Assembly: GCA_964631745.1 (NCBI GenBank)
Contig: CAZVWV010000115.1
Span: 1 to 13,239, forward strand
From: CAZVWV01 sp964631745
GTDB taxonomy: Bacteria > Bdellovibrionota_C > UBA2361 > JBGSMV01
Direction of reading: 5' to 3'
Length of the DNA stretch: 13,239 nucleotides
The notes under the pieces were generated by a model. The model saw only the letters and a list, made by a program, of their open reading frames with translations, was not told where the DNA came from and did not search any database. Below are positions 5,717 through 13,105 of the stretch, piece after piece. A program made the position numbers and the translations under genes. The stretch's first letter is position 1, and each line of letters opens with the position of its first letter.

Positions 5717-6751
5717 GTGGTCGAACAAGCAATTTTAATAACAGGTTCAAGTGGCGAGGTTGGGGTAGGACTTTTGCAGCATCTTGCAGGTCAACAGTCG
5801 GAGAAGATCGTGGCAGTGGATTTGAGAGAAGGCCAGCACCCACTTCCCAAGAATGCCGTCTTCATCAAGGGCAACGTAACCGACCAATCGCTTTGGGCCG
5901 ATTTAGCTGAGCGCTACGACTTTGTCAAAATCTTTCATCTGGCTGGAATTCTTTCAACCGGCGCCGAAAAGAACCCTGAACTAGCCCACGAGGTTAACGC
6001 TCAAGCAAGCGTGAAGTTGATTGCCTTGGCGCGAGTTCAATCCGAAAAGCGGGGCTCTCCTACAAAATTTATCTTTCCAAGCACTATCGCAGTTTATGGG
6101 ATTTCATCATCGGAAATAAAGAATCAGTCCGGCAAAGTCCGAGAAGATCAATTTCTCTCCCCTATAACTATTTACGGCTCTAATAAGCTTTACGTGGAGA
6201 ATATAGGCCGCTATTACACTAGGCATTACAAACTCCTTGAAGATCGCACGGACAACAAGATTGATTTTCGGGCGGTGCGGTTTCCGGGATTGCTCTCTTC
6301 AGAGACCCTCCCGACCGGCGGAACTAGTGACTACGGGGCCGAAATCCTACACGCCGCAGCTAAAGGTGTGCCGTATAATTGCTTCGTCAAACCAGAGACC
6401 ACTCTGCCGTTTATGGCCATGCCGGACGCGGTGCGTGCGCTTATCGAATTAACGCAGGCGCCCAAGGAGCGCCTAACGCAACTCGTTTACAACGTGGGTG
6501 CTTTCTCTGTCAGCGCTGCTGGTATTTTGGCTGAAACAAGCAAACATTTCCCAGACGCCAAAGTTGACTACGTGATCGACAAGAAACGTCATTCAATCGT
6601 TGAAACTTGGCCGATGGACGTGGATGACTCGGCAGCGTCTCGTGATTGGGGATGGCGGGCAAAATACAATCTAGAATCTGCGTTCACAGAGTATCTTGTA
6701 CCGGGAGTATTGCGAAGATACGGACTTATGGATAAAGCGGCGAGTTTTTAA
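5717..6751 (+). CDS. L-threonine 3-dehydrogenase, GalE-like (SDR) type
   Basis: This 344-residue extended-SDR enzyme oxidises L-threonine to 2-amino-3-ketobutyrate with NAD+. It is the first step of threonine breakdown. The NAD-binding loop is TGSSGEVGVGL (residues about 9-19), with Asp35 after beta-2 (AVDLRE) pointing to NAD+. Catalytic elements are PSTIAVYG and YGSNKLYVE (Tyr and Lys of YxxxK). Hallmarks of the GalE-like threonine dehydrogenases are VRFPGLLSSETLPTGGTSDYG and, near the end, WPMDVDDSAASRDWGW. It starts at GTG 5717 behind AAGGGG (5707-5712). An overlapping ATG at 5715 is in the wrong frame. The stop at 6751 is nine bases before kbl, whose product uses this enzyme's unstable product, a strong functional match. 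Confidence 0.88.
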   Translation: MVEQAILITGSSGEVGVGLLQHLAGQQSEKIVAVDLREGQHPLPKNAVFIKGNVTDQSLWADLAERYDFVKIFHLAGILSTGAEKNPELAHEVNAQASVKLIALARVQSEKRGSPTKFIFPSTIAVYGISSSEIKNQSGKVREDQFLSPITIYGSNKLYVENIGRYYTRHYKLLEDRTDNKIDFRAVRFPGLLSSETLPTGGTSDYGAEILHAAAKGVPYNCFVKPETTLPFMAMPDAVRALIELTQAPKERLTQLVYNVGAFSVSAAGILAETSKHFPDAKVDYVIDKKRHSIVETWPMDVDDSAASRDWGWRAKYNLESAFTEYLVPGVLRRYGLMDKAASF

Positions 6752-6760
6752 GGGAAATTT

Positions 6761-7954
6761 ATGTACGAGAATAACAAAGAATTTTATGTCAGTGAGTTGA
6801 AGGCCATAGAAGAGGCCGGACTCTTTAAAAATGAGCGCGTAATCGAATCCCCTCAATCTGCGTGTATCACCGTAAACGGCGTAAAGGTTTTGAACTTTTG
6901 CGCCAATAACTATTTGGGCTTGGCGAATAACCCAAAGCTTATGGAAGCGGCTAAGTCCGGGATAGATCGTTACGGCTTGGGACTTTCATCGGTACGTTTT
7001 ATTTGCGGCACCCAGGTTATTCACAAAGAGTTAGAGAAACGAATCGCTGAGTTCTTACATACTGAAGATACTATTTTATATGCCTCATGTTTTGATGCCA
7101 ACGGCGGAGTTTTTGAGACCCTGTTGGGCGAGGCGGACGCAATTGTTAGTGATGCCTTAAACCACGCTTCGATCATAGACGGCATCAGGCTATGTAAGGC
7201 GAAACGTTACCGATACGAGCACGGAGACATAGCACATCTTCGACAGTGCTTAACTCAAGCCAAAAGCGACGGCGTAAAGAAGATCATGATCGCAACCGAT
7301 GGCGTCTTTTCTATGGACGGGCATGTGGCCGACCTTAAGAGCATCTGTGATTTGGCCGACGAATTTGGCGCCATGGTGATGGTGGACGAGTGCCATGCCA
7401 CCGGTTTTTTTGGACCAACAGGCAGGGGCTCAATTGAGCACAATAAAGTCATGGGCCGTGTGGATATCGTAACCTCTACCTTAGGCAAAGCACTGGGCGG
7501 ATCTCTGGGGGGCTTTACCACTGGTAGAAAGGAATTGATTGCGCTTTTGAGACAGCGCAGTAGGCCGTATCTTTTTAGCAATTCCTTACCTCCAGCGCTC
7601 GTAAGTGCTTCGATTACTTGCTTAGAGATGTTAAGTCAGAGATCTGACCTTTTAGAGAAATTGAGGAAGAATACTGCCCAGTTCAGAGAGGGGATTAGAG
7701 CGCTCGGATTTAATATTAAAGGCGATATACATCCGATCGTACCGGTCATGTTAGGAGACGCACGACTCGCCTCACAGATGGCAGATGCGCTCCTTAAAGA
7801 AGGCATCTACGTAATCGGATTTTCATATCCGGTAGTGCCCAAAGGAGAAGCCCGTATCAGAGTGCAGATCTCTGCTGGTCATAGTTCGGAAAATATCGAG
7901 AAGGCCCTAGCGGCTTTCGGTAAAGTTGGCAAACAGTTTGGGTGTGTGCAGTAA
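6761..7954 (+). CDS. kbl: 2-amino-3-ketobutyrate CoA ligase (glycine C-acetyltransferase)
   Basis: This 397-residue PLP enzyme of the alpha-oxoamine synthase family cleaves 2-amino-3-ketobutyrate with CoA to glycine and acetyl-CoA. Hallmarks are FCANNYLGLANNP (47-58), His135 in DALNHASIID that stacks on PLP, VDECHATGFFGPTGRG (208-223) with Asp209 and His212, and the Schiff-base lysine Lys243 in STLGKALGG. The length equals the E. coli enzyme. The closest alternative in the family, 8-amino-7-oxononanoate synthase, is less likely given the start MYENNKEFYVSEL and the neighbouring threonine dehydrogenase. AGGGA at 6751-6755 is a good Shine-Dalgarno. It is the second gene of a two-gene threonine-to-glycine operon. 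Confidence 0.95.
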   Translation: MYENNKEFYVSELKAIEEAGLFKNERVIESPQSACITVNGVKVLNFCANNYLGLANNPKLMEAAKSGIDRYGLGLSSVRFICGTQVIHKELEKRIAEFLHTEDTILYASCFDANGGVFETLLGEADAIVSDALNHASIIDGIRLCKAKRYRYEHGDIAHLRQCLTQAKSDGVKKIMIATDGVFSMDGHVADLKSICDLADEFGAMVMVDECHATGFFGPTGRGSIEHNKVMGRVDIVTSTLGKALGGSLGGFTTGRKELIALLRQRSRPYLFSNSLPPALVSASITCLEMLSQRSDLLEKLRKNTAQFREGIRALGFNIKGDIHPIVPVMLGDARLASQMADALLKEGIYVIGFSYPVVPKGEARIRVQISAGHSSENIEKALAAFGKVGKQFGCVQ

Positions 7955-7957
7955 CTC

Positions 7958-8374
7958 TTAGGCATCCGGATAACAGATATGTAAGACCTCAGAGAGCGTC
8001 TTGCAAGCGTCAGAGACTGTGAATATACCCACTACTTTGCCCTGCTTGGTAACTATGGCCGAGCCGATATGGCTCTCTGCCAAGTGCTTGGCGACTTTAT
8101 CAAGTTTCTCATCGTGCGACACGGCGTAGGCATCAAGTATACAGACGTCACCGACTTTGAGTTCAAGGTCCGCATTTTTTACTTTGGTGACAGCCACGGT
8201 AAGCTTAATATCACGATCACTAATCAACCCCACTAATTTGCCGTGCTCTAAGACGGGAAGGTGCCTGATGTTGTGCGAGTACATAATGTTTTTGGCGGAA
8301 CCCACAGATTGGTCGATCTCAATCGTATGCGGGAAAGGGGTCATAACGTCAGCGATTGAAGGCATGGTTTTCAT
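7958..8374 (-). CDS. tandem CBS-domain protein
   Basis: This stand-alone 138-residue protein consists of two CBS domains, which fold together and bind adenosine nucleotides or similar ligands. Domain 1 has DVMTPFPHTIEIDQSV and then LPVLEHGKLVGLISDRDI (about 9-57). Domain 2 has VGDVCILDAYAVSHDEKL and SHIGSAIVTKQGKVVGIFTVSDAC (about 74-128). There is no enzyme or membrane domain, so it presumably acts on a partner. It converges on kbl with three bases between the stops, so transcripts must overlap at their 3' ends. ATG at 8374 is preceded by AAGAG at seven bases. A second ATG three codons in is possible. The ligand and partner are unknown. Confidence 0.85.
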   Translation of the reverse strand: MKTMPSIADVMTPFPHTIEIDQSVGSAKNIMYSHNIRHLPVLEHGKLVGLISDRDIKLTVAVTKVKNADLELKVGDVCILDAYAVSHDEKLDKVAKHLAESHIGSAIVTKQGKVVGIFTVSDACKTLSEVLHICYPDA

Positions 8375-8495
8375 AAGGTGCTCTTTTTAAATATTATTTA
8401 TGACAGATCAATCTTACTGTGTCTCAGCGCCGCAGTGCCAGACTATTAAGGGCGGAGTGGTGAAAGCATGAAAGCGTTATTCAAATAACCCTACT
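8375..8495. other. 121-base spacer between CBS and thioesterase genes
   Basis: The region is AT-rich next to the CBS start (8385-8405) and probably carries its promoter, but no clear -35/-10 pair stands out. An 8-base tandem repeat TGAAAGCA/TGAAAGCG lies at 8461-8476. No terminator-like hairpin with a U-run was found. Confidence 0.3.
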
Positions 8496-8930
8496 TTACA
8501 GTGCCTGTCGCTGTATTACAGCCAAAGTGCAGCGTGAAACACAAACAATTTGTTCATTCGCGTTACAAACTTTAACGTCCCAAACCTGCGTGGACCTGCC
8601 GATATGAATGGGGGTCGCGACGCCAAGCACCTTACCGCTCTTTACGCTGCGCAGATGATTCGCGTTAATTTCAATACCGACCACACCGTATTGTGACTCA
8701 TCCACGTTTAACCACCCTCCGATAGACGCCAGCGATTCCGCTAGCGCTATCGAAGCGCCGCCATGCAGGACCCCAAAGGGCTGCTTCGTGCGCTGATCTA
8801 CCGGCATAGTAGCTTCCACGCATTTTCTTTCTAGGCGCGTATAAACAATTCCAAGCGCATGCGCCAAGTTCTGCTCACGCTTACCTATAATAAATTCTAC
8901 TTTAGATTCCAGGCCGGGCTCTATGATCAT
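8496..8930 (-). CDS. hotdog-fold acyl-CoA thioesterase (PaaI/YdiI-like)
   Basis: This 144-residue hotdog thioesterase hydrolyses an acyl-CoA to free acid and CoA. Its pattern is close to the YdiI/MenI branch: PFGVLHGGASIALAES, with His56-Gly-Gly and catalytic Glu65, then VVGIEINANHLRSVKSGKVLGVATPIHIGRSTQVWDVKV. The YdiI group acts on 1,4-dihydroxy-2-naphthoyl-CoA and other aryl or acyl CoAs. No menaquinone gene is nearby, so the substrate is open. ATG at 8930 is preferred because its length fits the family. A GTG at 8966 would add twelve residues that have no family counterpart. TAATAT (minus strand, 8943-8938) lies seven bases before the ATG, which suggests a leaderless transcript. It is divergent from the enoyl-CoA hydratase gene. 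Confidence 0.85.
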   Translation of the reverse strand: MIIEPGLESKVEFIIGKREQNLAHALGIVYTRLERKCVEATMPVDQRTKQPFGVLHGGASIALAESLASIGGWLNVDESQYGVVGIEINANHLRSVKSGKVLGVATPIHIGRSTQVWDVKVCNANEQIVCVSRCTLAVIQRQAL

Positions 8931-9064
8931 GGTTAGTATATTAAACCGTAAGCGCTGTGCGGTCACAGGGGGTAATTGGGCCCTACGGCAGTCTTGCCGG
9001 TTGGGAGGCGCTGGGATTCAGGGGGAGTTATCAGTTTGCCACTAACTATGCTAGATTCCACCCC
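8931..9064. promoter_or_regulatory. divergent intergenic region, thioesterase and hydratase
   Basis: This 134-base spacer should hold promoters in both directions. Leftward, TAATAT (8943-8938) is placed seven bases before the thioesterase ATG, but its -35 is poor. Rightward, TATGCT (9047-9052) lies twelve bases before the ATG at 9065, also without a convincing -35. Neither gene has a recognisable Shine-Dalgarno, so short or absent leaders are possible on both sides. Confidence 0.35.
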
Positions 9065-9814
9065 ATGGAACAAAACGGGCAGGTAACTTCAGAACTTAAG
9101 AACAATATAGGAACTATCACCTTTGGGCACCCAAAGGGAAACAGTATGCCCGGTGCGCTGCTTCGCCGTTTGGCAGATGAGATATCTAGAGTGGGCCAAG
9201 ATGAATCTGCGCGGGTGATTGTACTTCAAAGTCTTGGCGAGAAAGTATTTTGCTCAGGGGCCTCGTTTGACGAAATTAAGGCCGTTAAAACCGAGCGGGA
9301 GTCCTTGGAATTTTTCTCAGGATTTGCCAATGTGGTCTTAGCTATTAAAAGAGTTCCTAAGTTTGTGATCTCCAAGGTGCAGGGTAAGGCCGCTGGCGGA
9401 GGGGTTGGAATTATTTGCGCCTGCGATTACGCCCTTGCCAGCCAGACTGCCTCGATTCGGTTAAGCGAGCTAGCGATCGGCATCGGGCCATTTATTATTG
9501 GACCCGCCGTGCTTCGAAAGGTCGGTACCGCTGCATTCACGGAGCTTAGCGTTTCTGCTGACTGGCGCGATGCCGAATGGGCTAGGGCGCATGGCGTTTT
9601 TGCGTCTCTTTATCCTTCACATGGCGAACTTGATACGGCCACTGATGAACTAGCCGCTAAGTTGTCTGGCTACAATCCCGAAGCCATGAAGGCTCTAAAG
9701 TCAATTCTTTGGGAAGGCACCGACAGTTGGGAAACCTTACTGGCAAGCAGAGCCAAAATAACCGCTAAGCTCGCCTTAAGCGAGTTCGTGCAAGCTGCCA
9801 TCGCCAAGTTTTGA
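9065..9814 (+). CDS. enoyl-CoA hydratase/isomerase family protein
   Basis: This 249-residue crotonase-fold protein probably acts on an acyl-CoA double bond. The oxyanion-hole segments are VFCSGASFDEI (61-71) and GKAAGGGVGI (107-116). SELAIGIGPFIIGPAVLRKVG (134-154) is the second active-site segment. Aligned by eye with rat mitochondrial hydratase, the Glu164 equivalent is Glu135, but the Glu144 equivalent is Gly115. It therefore has only one of the two catalytic glutamates, as in some isomerases and other crotonases rather than classic hydratases. ATG at 9065 begins where the family begins. An upstream in-frame start at 8957 would add 36 unrelated residues and overlap the thioesterase's alternative GTG start. 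It is divergent from the thioesterase, and guaB follows after a 58-base (64-base from the TTG) gap. Confidence 0.85.
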   Translation: MEQNGQVTSELKNNIGTITFGHPKGNSMPGALLRRLADEISRVGQDESARVIVLQSLGEKVFCSGASFDEIKAVKTERESLEFFSGFANVVLAIKRVPKFVISKVQGKAAGGGVGIICACDYALASQTASIRLSELAIGIGPFIIGPAVLRKVGTAAFTELSVSADWRDAEWARAHGVFASLYPSHGELDTATDELAAKLSGYNPEAMKALKSILWEGTDSWETLLASRAKITAKLALSEFVQAAIAKF

Positions 9815-9840
9815 CATATCCCACCTTCGTAAGTTAGTAT
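9811..9840 (+). promoter_or_regulatory. guaB promoter
   Basis: A consensus TTGACA -35 (9811-9816) contains the stop codon of the upstream hydratase gene. TAGTAT (9835-9840) follows after an 18-base spacer. Predicted transcription starts near 9847, leaving a leader of about 30 bases with an AGGAGG ribosome-binding site and no space for a riboswitch. Confidence 0.65.
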
Positions 9841-9864
9841 TACTTGCCAAGATTAAGATACCTT

Positions 9865-9870
9865 AGGAGG
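9865..9870 (+). promoter_or_regulatory. strong Shine-Dalgarno that favours a TTG start
   Basis: AGGAGG ends two bases before ATG 9873, too close for good initiation, but eight bases before the in-frame TTG 9879, which is optimal. The protein from the TTG begins (M)AEIIDDISRTFREYL, in register with relatives that begin MA and reach SRTFxEYL after a few residues. Confidence 0.65.
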
Positions 9871-9878
9871 TAATGATT

Positions 9879-11387
9879 TTGGCTGAAATTATCGATGACA
9901 TTTCCCGCACATTCCGTGAATACCTGATTCTTCCTGGGCTTACTAAAAAAGAACACACTAAAGCAAATGTGAGTTTAAGGGTGGCAATCCAGCGTCACAC
10001 GGCGGGAGCCGAGGTCGCCACGTTGAATACTCCCTTTGTTTCTGCCGCCATGCAGGCAGTCTCTGGAACCGATCTTGCGGTAGCGCTGGCACGCAAAGGT
10101 GGTAGCGCCTTTATATTCTGCTCTCAATCGATCGAAGCTCAGGCCGAGATGGTAAAGCGCGTGAAGGAGCATAAAGCAGGATTCGTCGAATCTGACTCCA
10201 ATTTATCACCTGAATCTACTTTACATGAAGCCGTGGCGCTTAGACTAAAAACCGGCCATTCCACTATTGCGGTCACAAAAGACGGCGGAAAACGGTCGCA
10301 GTTACTGGGCCTTTTGACCAGCAAAGATTTTTGGGAATTCAAAGACGACCTAAACCAGCCTGTTAAGAATTTCTTTACACCGGTTGATAAACTTGTTTTG
10401 GCGCAAGATGGTATCTCACTGCAGGAAGCCACTGACAAACTGTGGAAACATAAGAAAGAGTGTCTTCCCATAATCGATAAAGCTGGAAATTTAAAGTATC
10501 TCGTATTCCGGCGGGATTATTTCGATCATAAATCAAATCCCGATGAGATGACTGATCATAATAAGAGACTCTTTGTGGGCGCGGCCTTAAATACTTTCGA
10601 TTATAAGACCAGAGCTAAAGCGCTGATCGACGCGGGCGCGGATGTGCTCTGCTTAGATTCTTCCGATGGTTACTCCGAGTGGCAGGCCGAGGCCGCTCGT
10701 TATATTAGAAAAGAAGCCGGGAATAGTGTCGTGCTGGGTGGTGGCAATGTGGTTACCAGAGAGGGTTTTAGATATCTGGCGCACGAGGCTAATTTAGATT
10801 TTGTTAAAGTCGGCATCGGCGGAGGATCAATCTGTATCACCCGCGAACAGAAAGGTATCGGCAGAGGCCAGGCTTCGGCCGTGATGGCTGTGGCGGCTGA
10901 GCGTGATAAGTATTTTCAAGAAACGGGTGTTTATGTACCTATCTGCTCAGATGGTGGGCTTAACAACGACACCGAGATCATCATGGCGCTCGCGATGGGA
11001 GCTGATTTTGTAATGATGGGGAAATATTTCGCCATGACTGAAGAGAGTCCTACCCCTAAAATCACTTATAAGGGGCGCTTATATAAACCGTACTGGGGAG
11101 AGGGCTCTAACCGAGCCCGAAACTGGGCACGCTATTCTGAAGGGGGCTCACAGGAGCTTTTATTCGAAGAAGGGGTGGATGCTTATGTTCCTTATAGCGG
11201 TGACTTAGCCGGTAAAGTCGATACCTCGGTTAACAAGATTAAAGCCACCATGTGTAACGTGGGGGTTACAAACATCAAAGAGTTTCATCAAAAGGTTCGC
11301 ATCACCAAGGTCTCGGAGATGACAATCGTTGAAGGCGGCACTTCTTCGGTGGAGCAGCTCGATCGAATTTACGCCGAAAGTCAGTAG
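9879..11387 (+). CDS. guaB: IMP dehydrogenase, CBS-containing
   Basis: This enzyme oxidises IMP to XMP with NAD+, the committed step of GTP synthesis. Numbering from ATG 9873 (504 residues), a barrel N-terminus has SRTFREYLILPG and NTPFVSAAMQAVSG. Two CBS domains follow at about 110-215 (SDSNLSPESTLHEA, LPIIDKAGNL). The catalytic loop is KVGIGGGSICITREQKGIGRGQ (about 312-333), with nucleophile Cys321. The phosphate site is CSDGGLNNDTEIIMALAMGADFVMMGKYF. A mobile-flap element contains RARNWARYSEGG and then EGVDAYVPY. The form GIGGGSICITREQKG identifies the longer IMPDH branch seen in Clostridia and Bacteroidetes, not GMP reductase, which lacks CBS domains. TTG 9879 is the preferred start and ATG 9873 the alternative. 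It has its own promoter. Confidence 0.92.
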   Translation: MAEIIDDISRTFREYLILPGLTKKEHTKANVSLRVAIQRHTAGAEVATLNTPFVSAAMQAVSGTDLAVALARKGGSAFIFCSQSIEAQAEMVKRVKEHKAGFVESDSNLSPESTLHEAVALRLKTGHSTIAVTKDGGKRSQLLGLLTSKDFWEFKDDLNQPVKNFFTPVDKLVLAQDGISLQEATDKLWKHKKECLPIIDKAGNLKYLVFRRDYFDHKSNPDEMTDHNKRLFVGAALNTFDYKTRAKALIDAGADVLCLDSSDGYSEWQAEAARYIRKEAGNSVVLGGGNVVTREGFRYLAHEANLDFVKVGIGGGSICITREQKGIGRGQASAVMAVAAERDKYFQETGVYVPICSDGGLNNDTEIIMALAMGADFVMMGKYFAMTEESPTPKITYKGRLYKPYWGEGSNRARNWARYSEGGSQELLFEEGVDAYVPYSGDLAGKVDTSVNKIKATMCNVGVTNIKEFHQKVRITKVSEMTIVEGGTSSVEQLDRIYAESQ

Positions 11388-11418
11388 TGGCGTAGGTTGT
11401 TATTAGCGATTGTACCAC

Positions 11419-11829
11419 ATGCCCGTAGAGAAGCGTTATCTTGAACTTTGCCAGGAGCTTAAGCGCCAAGGCTTGCGGTGCGAATTCGTTCGCGGATCTC
11501 AAATCGCGCGCGGATTTGCCGATTTGGGGCATGAGCAATTTACTGTTATAGGGCCACAGCAGATTTTGTCCAATTTTACCGGTGCCAAGTCGAGCCTGGC
11601 AGAGCCAGAGCGAGAGTTTTTCTTTTGGGTGCCGGATGCAGACGATTTAGTTGAGTGCATTCAGCGAGCTGATTTTAATGTGCTGGAGTTGCAATATCAG
11701 GAACAGAGGTCGTGGGTGGCGCGCGTTGAGAATATCGCTAATAAAGAGGTGTTGGAATTTGCGGCACCCACACTCTTGCTCTGTTTGGGAAAAAGCCTGT
11801 GCCATTGTTTAGGAATTCGTAATGTTTAA
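11419..11829 (+). CDS. hypothetical protein ahead of maf
   Basis: I do not recognise this 136-residue protein. It begins MPVEKRYLELCQELKRQGLRCEFV, a helix followed by a strand, then GFADLGHEQFTVIGP. A middle acidic stretch has EREFFFWVPDADDLVECIQRADFNVLELQYQEQRSWVARVENI. The C-terminus is hydrophobic and cysteine-rich, with LLLCLGKSLCHCLGI. It has no signal peptide at the N-terminus. ATG 11419 is preferred over a TTG at 11410. No good Shine-Dalgarno is visible. Its last codons overlap the maf start by eight bases (ATG 11822), so it is translationally linked to maf and probably the first gene of a maf-yggS operon. It follows guaB by 31 bases and may share its transcript. Codon use is like its neighbours, which supports a real gene. 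Confidence 0.65.
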   Translation: MPVEKRYLELCQELKRQGLRCEFVRGSQIARGFADLGHEQFTVIGPQQILSNFTGAKSSLAEPEREFFFWVPDADDLVECIQRADFNVLELQYQEQRSWVARVENIANKEVLEFAAPTLLLCLGKSLCHCLGIRNV

Positions 11830-12415
11830 AGTAAGAAATGGCGAGGAGCTGATTTTAGCCAGCGCTTCTCCGCGCCGAAAGGAACTTCTAAGGGGGATAG
11901 GACTGCAATTCGACGTTTGCAGCGCCGATATCGACGAGACGCCGCGCACATCCGAAAGCCCCGAAGAGATGGTGTTACGCTTGGCCGCGGAGAAGGCGGA
12001 AACTATCGCAGCGGGTCATCCGTCTGCCTGGATTCTGGCGGCCGACACTACTGTGGTGCTGGATGGCGAGATTCTTGGAAAACCGCTGGATAAATCAGAT
12101 GCCATCAGAATGCTCAGGCTGCTTCAGGGACGTCGACACCAGGTCTTAGGAGGCGTCACTTTACTGAACCTAGCTAAACGAGTTTCTAGATCGGAACTGA
12201 TGGTAAGCATGGTCAAGATCATGCCATTAAATACGACCTTGATTGAGAATTATGTTGATTCAGGAGAGCCCATGGATAAAGCCGGATCGTACGCGATTCA
12301 GGGAATCGGGGCAGGCCTGGTGGAAGAGGTGACGGGTTCGTACACAAATGTCGTCGGACTTAATCTTGCGGCTGTGATTGGCTGGCTAAGCGAATATAAC
12401 ATTTTGGAGCGCTAA
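11822..12415 (+). CDS. maf: Maf-like nucleoside triphosphate pyrophosphatase
   Basis: This 197-residue Maf/Ham1-type pyrophosphatase hydrolyses nucleoside triphosphates (dTTP/UTP or modified pyrimidine nucleotides in the YhdE branch) to monophosphates and is tied to control of septum formation. Motifs: the substrate/metal loop LASASPRRKELL (residues 12-23), AADTTVVLDGEILGKPLDK (73-91) with its Asp and Glu, and GEPMDKAGSYAIQGIGAGLVEEVTGSYTNVVGL (about 148-180). The GSYAIQG motif points to the dTTP/UTP-specific YhdE type rather than YceF. Length and motifs are complete. The start lies inside the end of the previous gene (eight-base overlap), and yggS begins three bases after the stop, so these three genes form one operon. 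Confidence 0.92.
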   Translation: MFKVRNGEELILASASPRRKELLRGIGLQFDVCSADIDETPRTSESPEEMVLRLAAEKAETIAAGHPSAWILAADTTVVLDGEILGKPLDKSDAIRMLRLLQGRRHQVLGGVTLLNLAKRVSRSELMVSMVKIMPLNTTLIENYVDSGEPMDKAGSYAIQGIGAGLVEEVTGSYTNVVGLNLAAVIGWLSEYNILER

Positions 12416-12418
12416 TTC

Positions 12419-13105
12419 GTGCCCGACGTTGTGGCTGCATATAAGTCTGTTCGGCAGAGGGCCGACGCTGCCGCTAAGAGAGCCGCACGCGATCCTGCCG
12501 GTGTGCGCATCTTGTCGGTTACTAAAAAGCAACCAAGCGCCTTAATAAACGAACTTCTTGACGCATTTGGACCGGACGAGGTCATGCTTGGCGAAAATTA
12601 TGTGCAGGAATGTAAACGTAAATTGCCGGAGCTGAAATTTACCCCAGGATTGCATCTGATTGGCCCCTTGCAGCGGAACAAGGCTAAGGATGCTGTCAAG
12701 ATTTTCGATGTGATTGAGAGTGTGCATTCCTTTGAGTTGATGCAAGCGCTGAACCAGGCCGCCAAAGGGATAAATAAGGTACAATCGATCTTCTTACAGG
12801 TGAACGTTTCGCGCGACCTTGAGAAGAGTGGATTCGATGAGAGCGATCTTGAGGTTGTATTTGAAAACATCACGCAGCTTGGCAACATTAAGCTTTGCGG
12901 TTTTATGACTATTACTAGGTTATACGAAGAACCAGAAATGGCGCGCCCCGATTTTAAACGGTTGAGGGAGATTCGCGAGAGGTTTGGTAAGGTTTGGTCC
13001 GACCCCTTAGAACTCAGCATGGGGATGTCATCGGATTTCGAAATTGCCATCGAGGAAGGCGCCAGTATTGTAAGAATAGGCACGCTCATTTTCGGCGAGC
13101 GTTAG
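12419..13105 (+). CDS. yggS: PLP homeostasis protein YggS (PLPBP/PROSC family)
   Basis: This 228-residue single-domain protein has the fold of the alanine racemase N-terminal barrel and binds PLP without known catalysis. It helps regulate free PLP and amino-acid balance. The PLP lysine is Lys36 in ILSVTKKQP, equivalent to the VSKTKP site in E. coli. LGENYVQECKRKLPEL, LHLIGPLQRNKAK, CGFMTI, then LSMGMSSDFEIAIEEGASIVRIGTLIFG close the barrel and bind the cofactor phosphate. The start is GTG 12419, with GGAG at 12406-12409 nine bases upstream, inside the end of maf. It is the last gene of the operon. The family is normally near cell-division genes, which fits maf next door. Confidence 0.92.
   Translation: MPDVVAAYKSVRQRADAAAKRAARDPAGVRILSVTKKQPSALINELLDAFGPDEVMLGENYVQECKRKLPELKFTPGLHLIGPLQRNKAKDAVKIFDVIESVHSFELMQALNQAAKGINKVQSIFLQVNVSRDLEKSGFDESDLEVVFENITQLGNIKLCGFMTITRLYEEPEMARPDFKRLREIRERFGKVWSDPLELSMGMSSDFEIAIEEGASIVRIGTLIFGER

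Noticed and set aside
12598..13089. Long open frame antisense to yggS (163 codons)
   Set aside because: It mirrors a clearly functional gene, has low-complexity serine-rich composition and no family resemblance, so it is a by-product of codon use.
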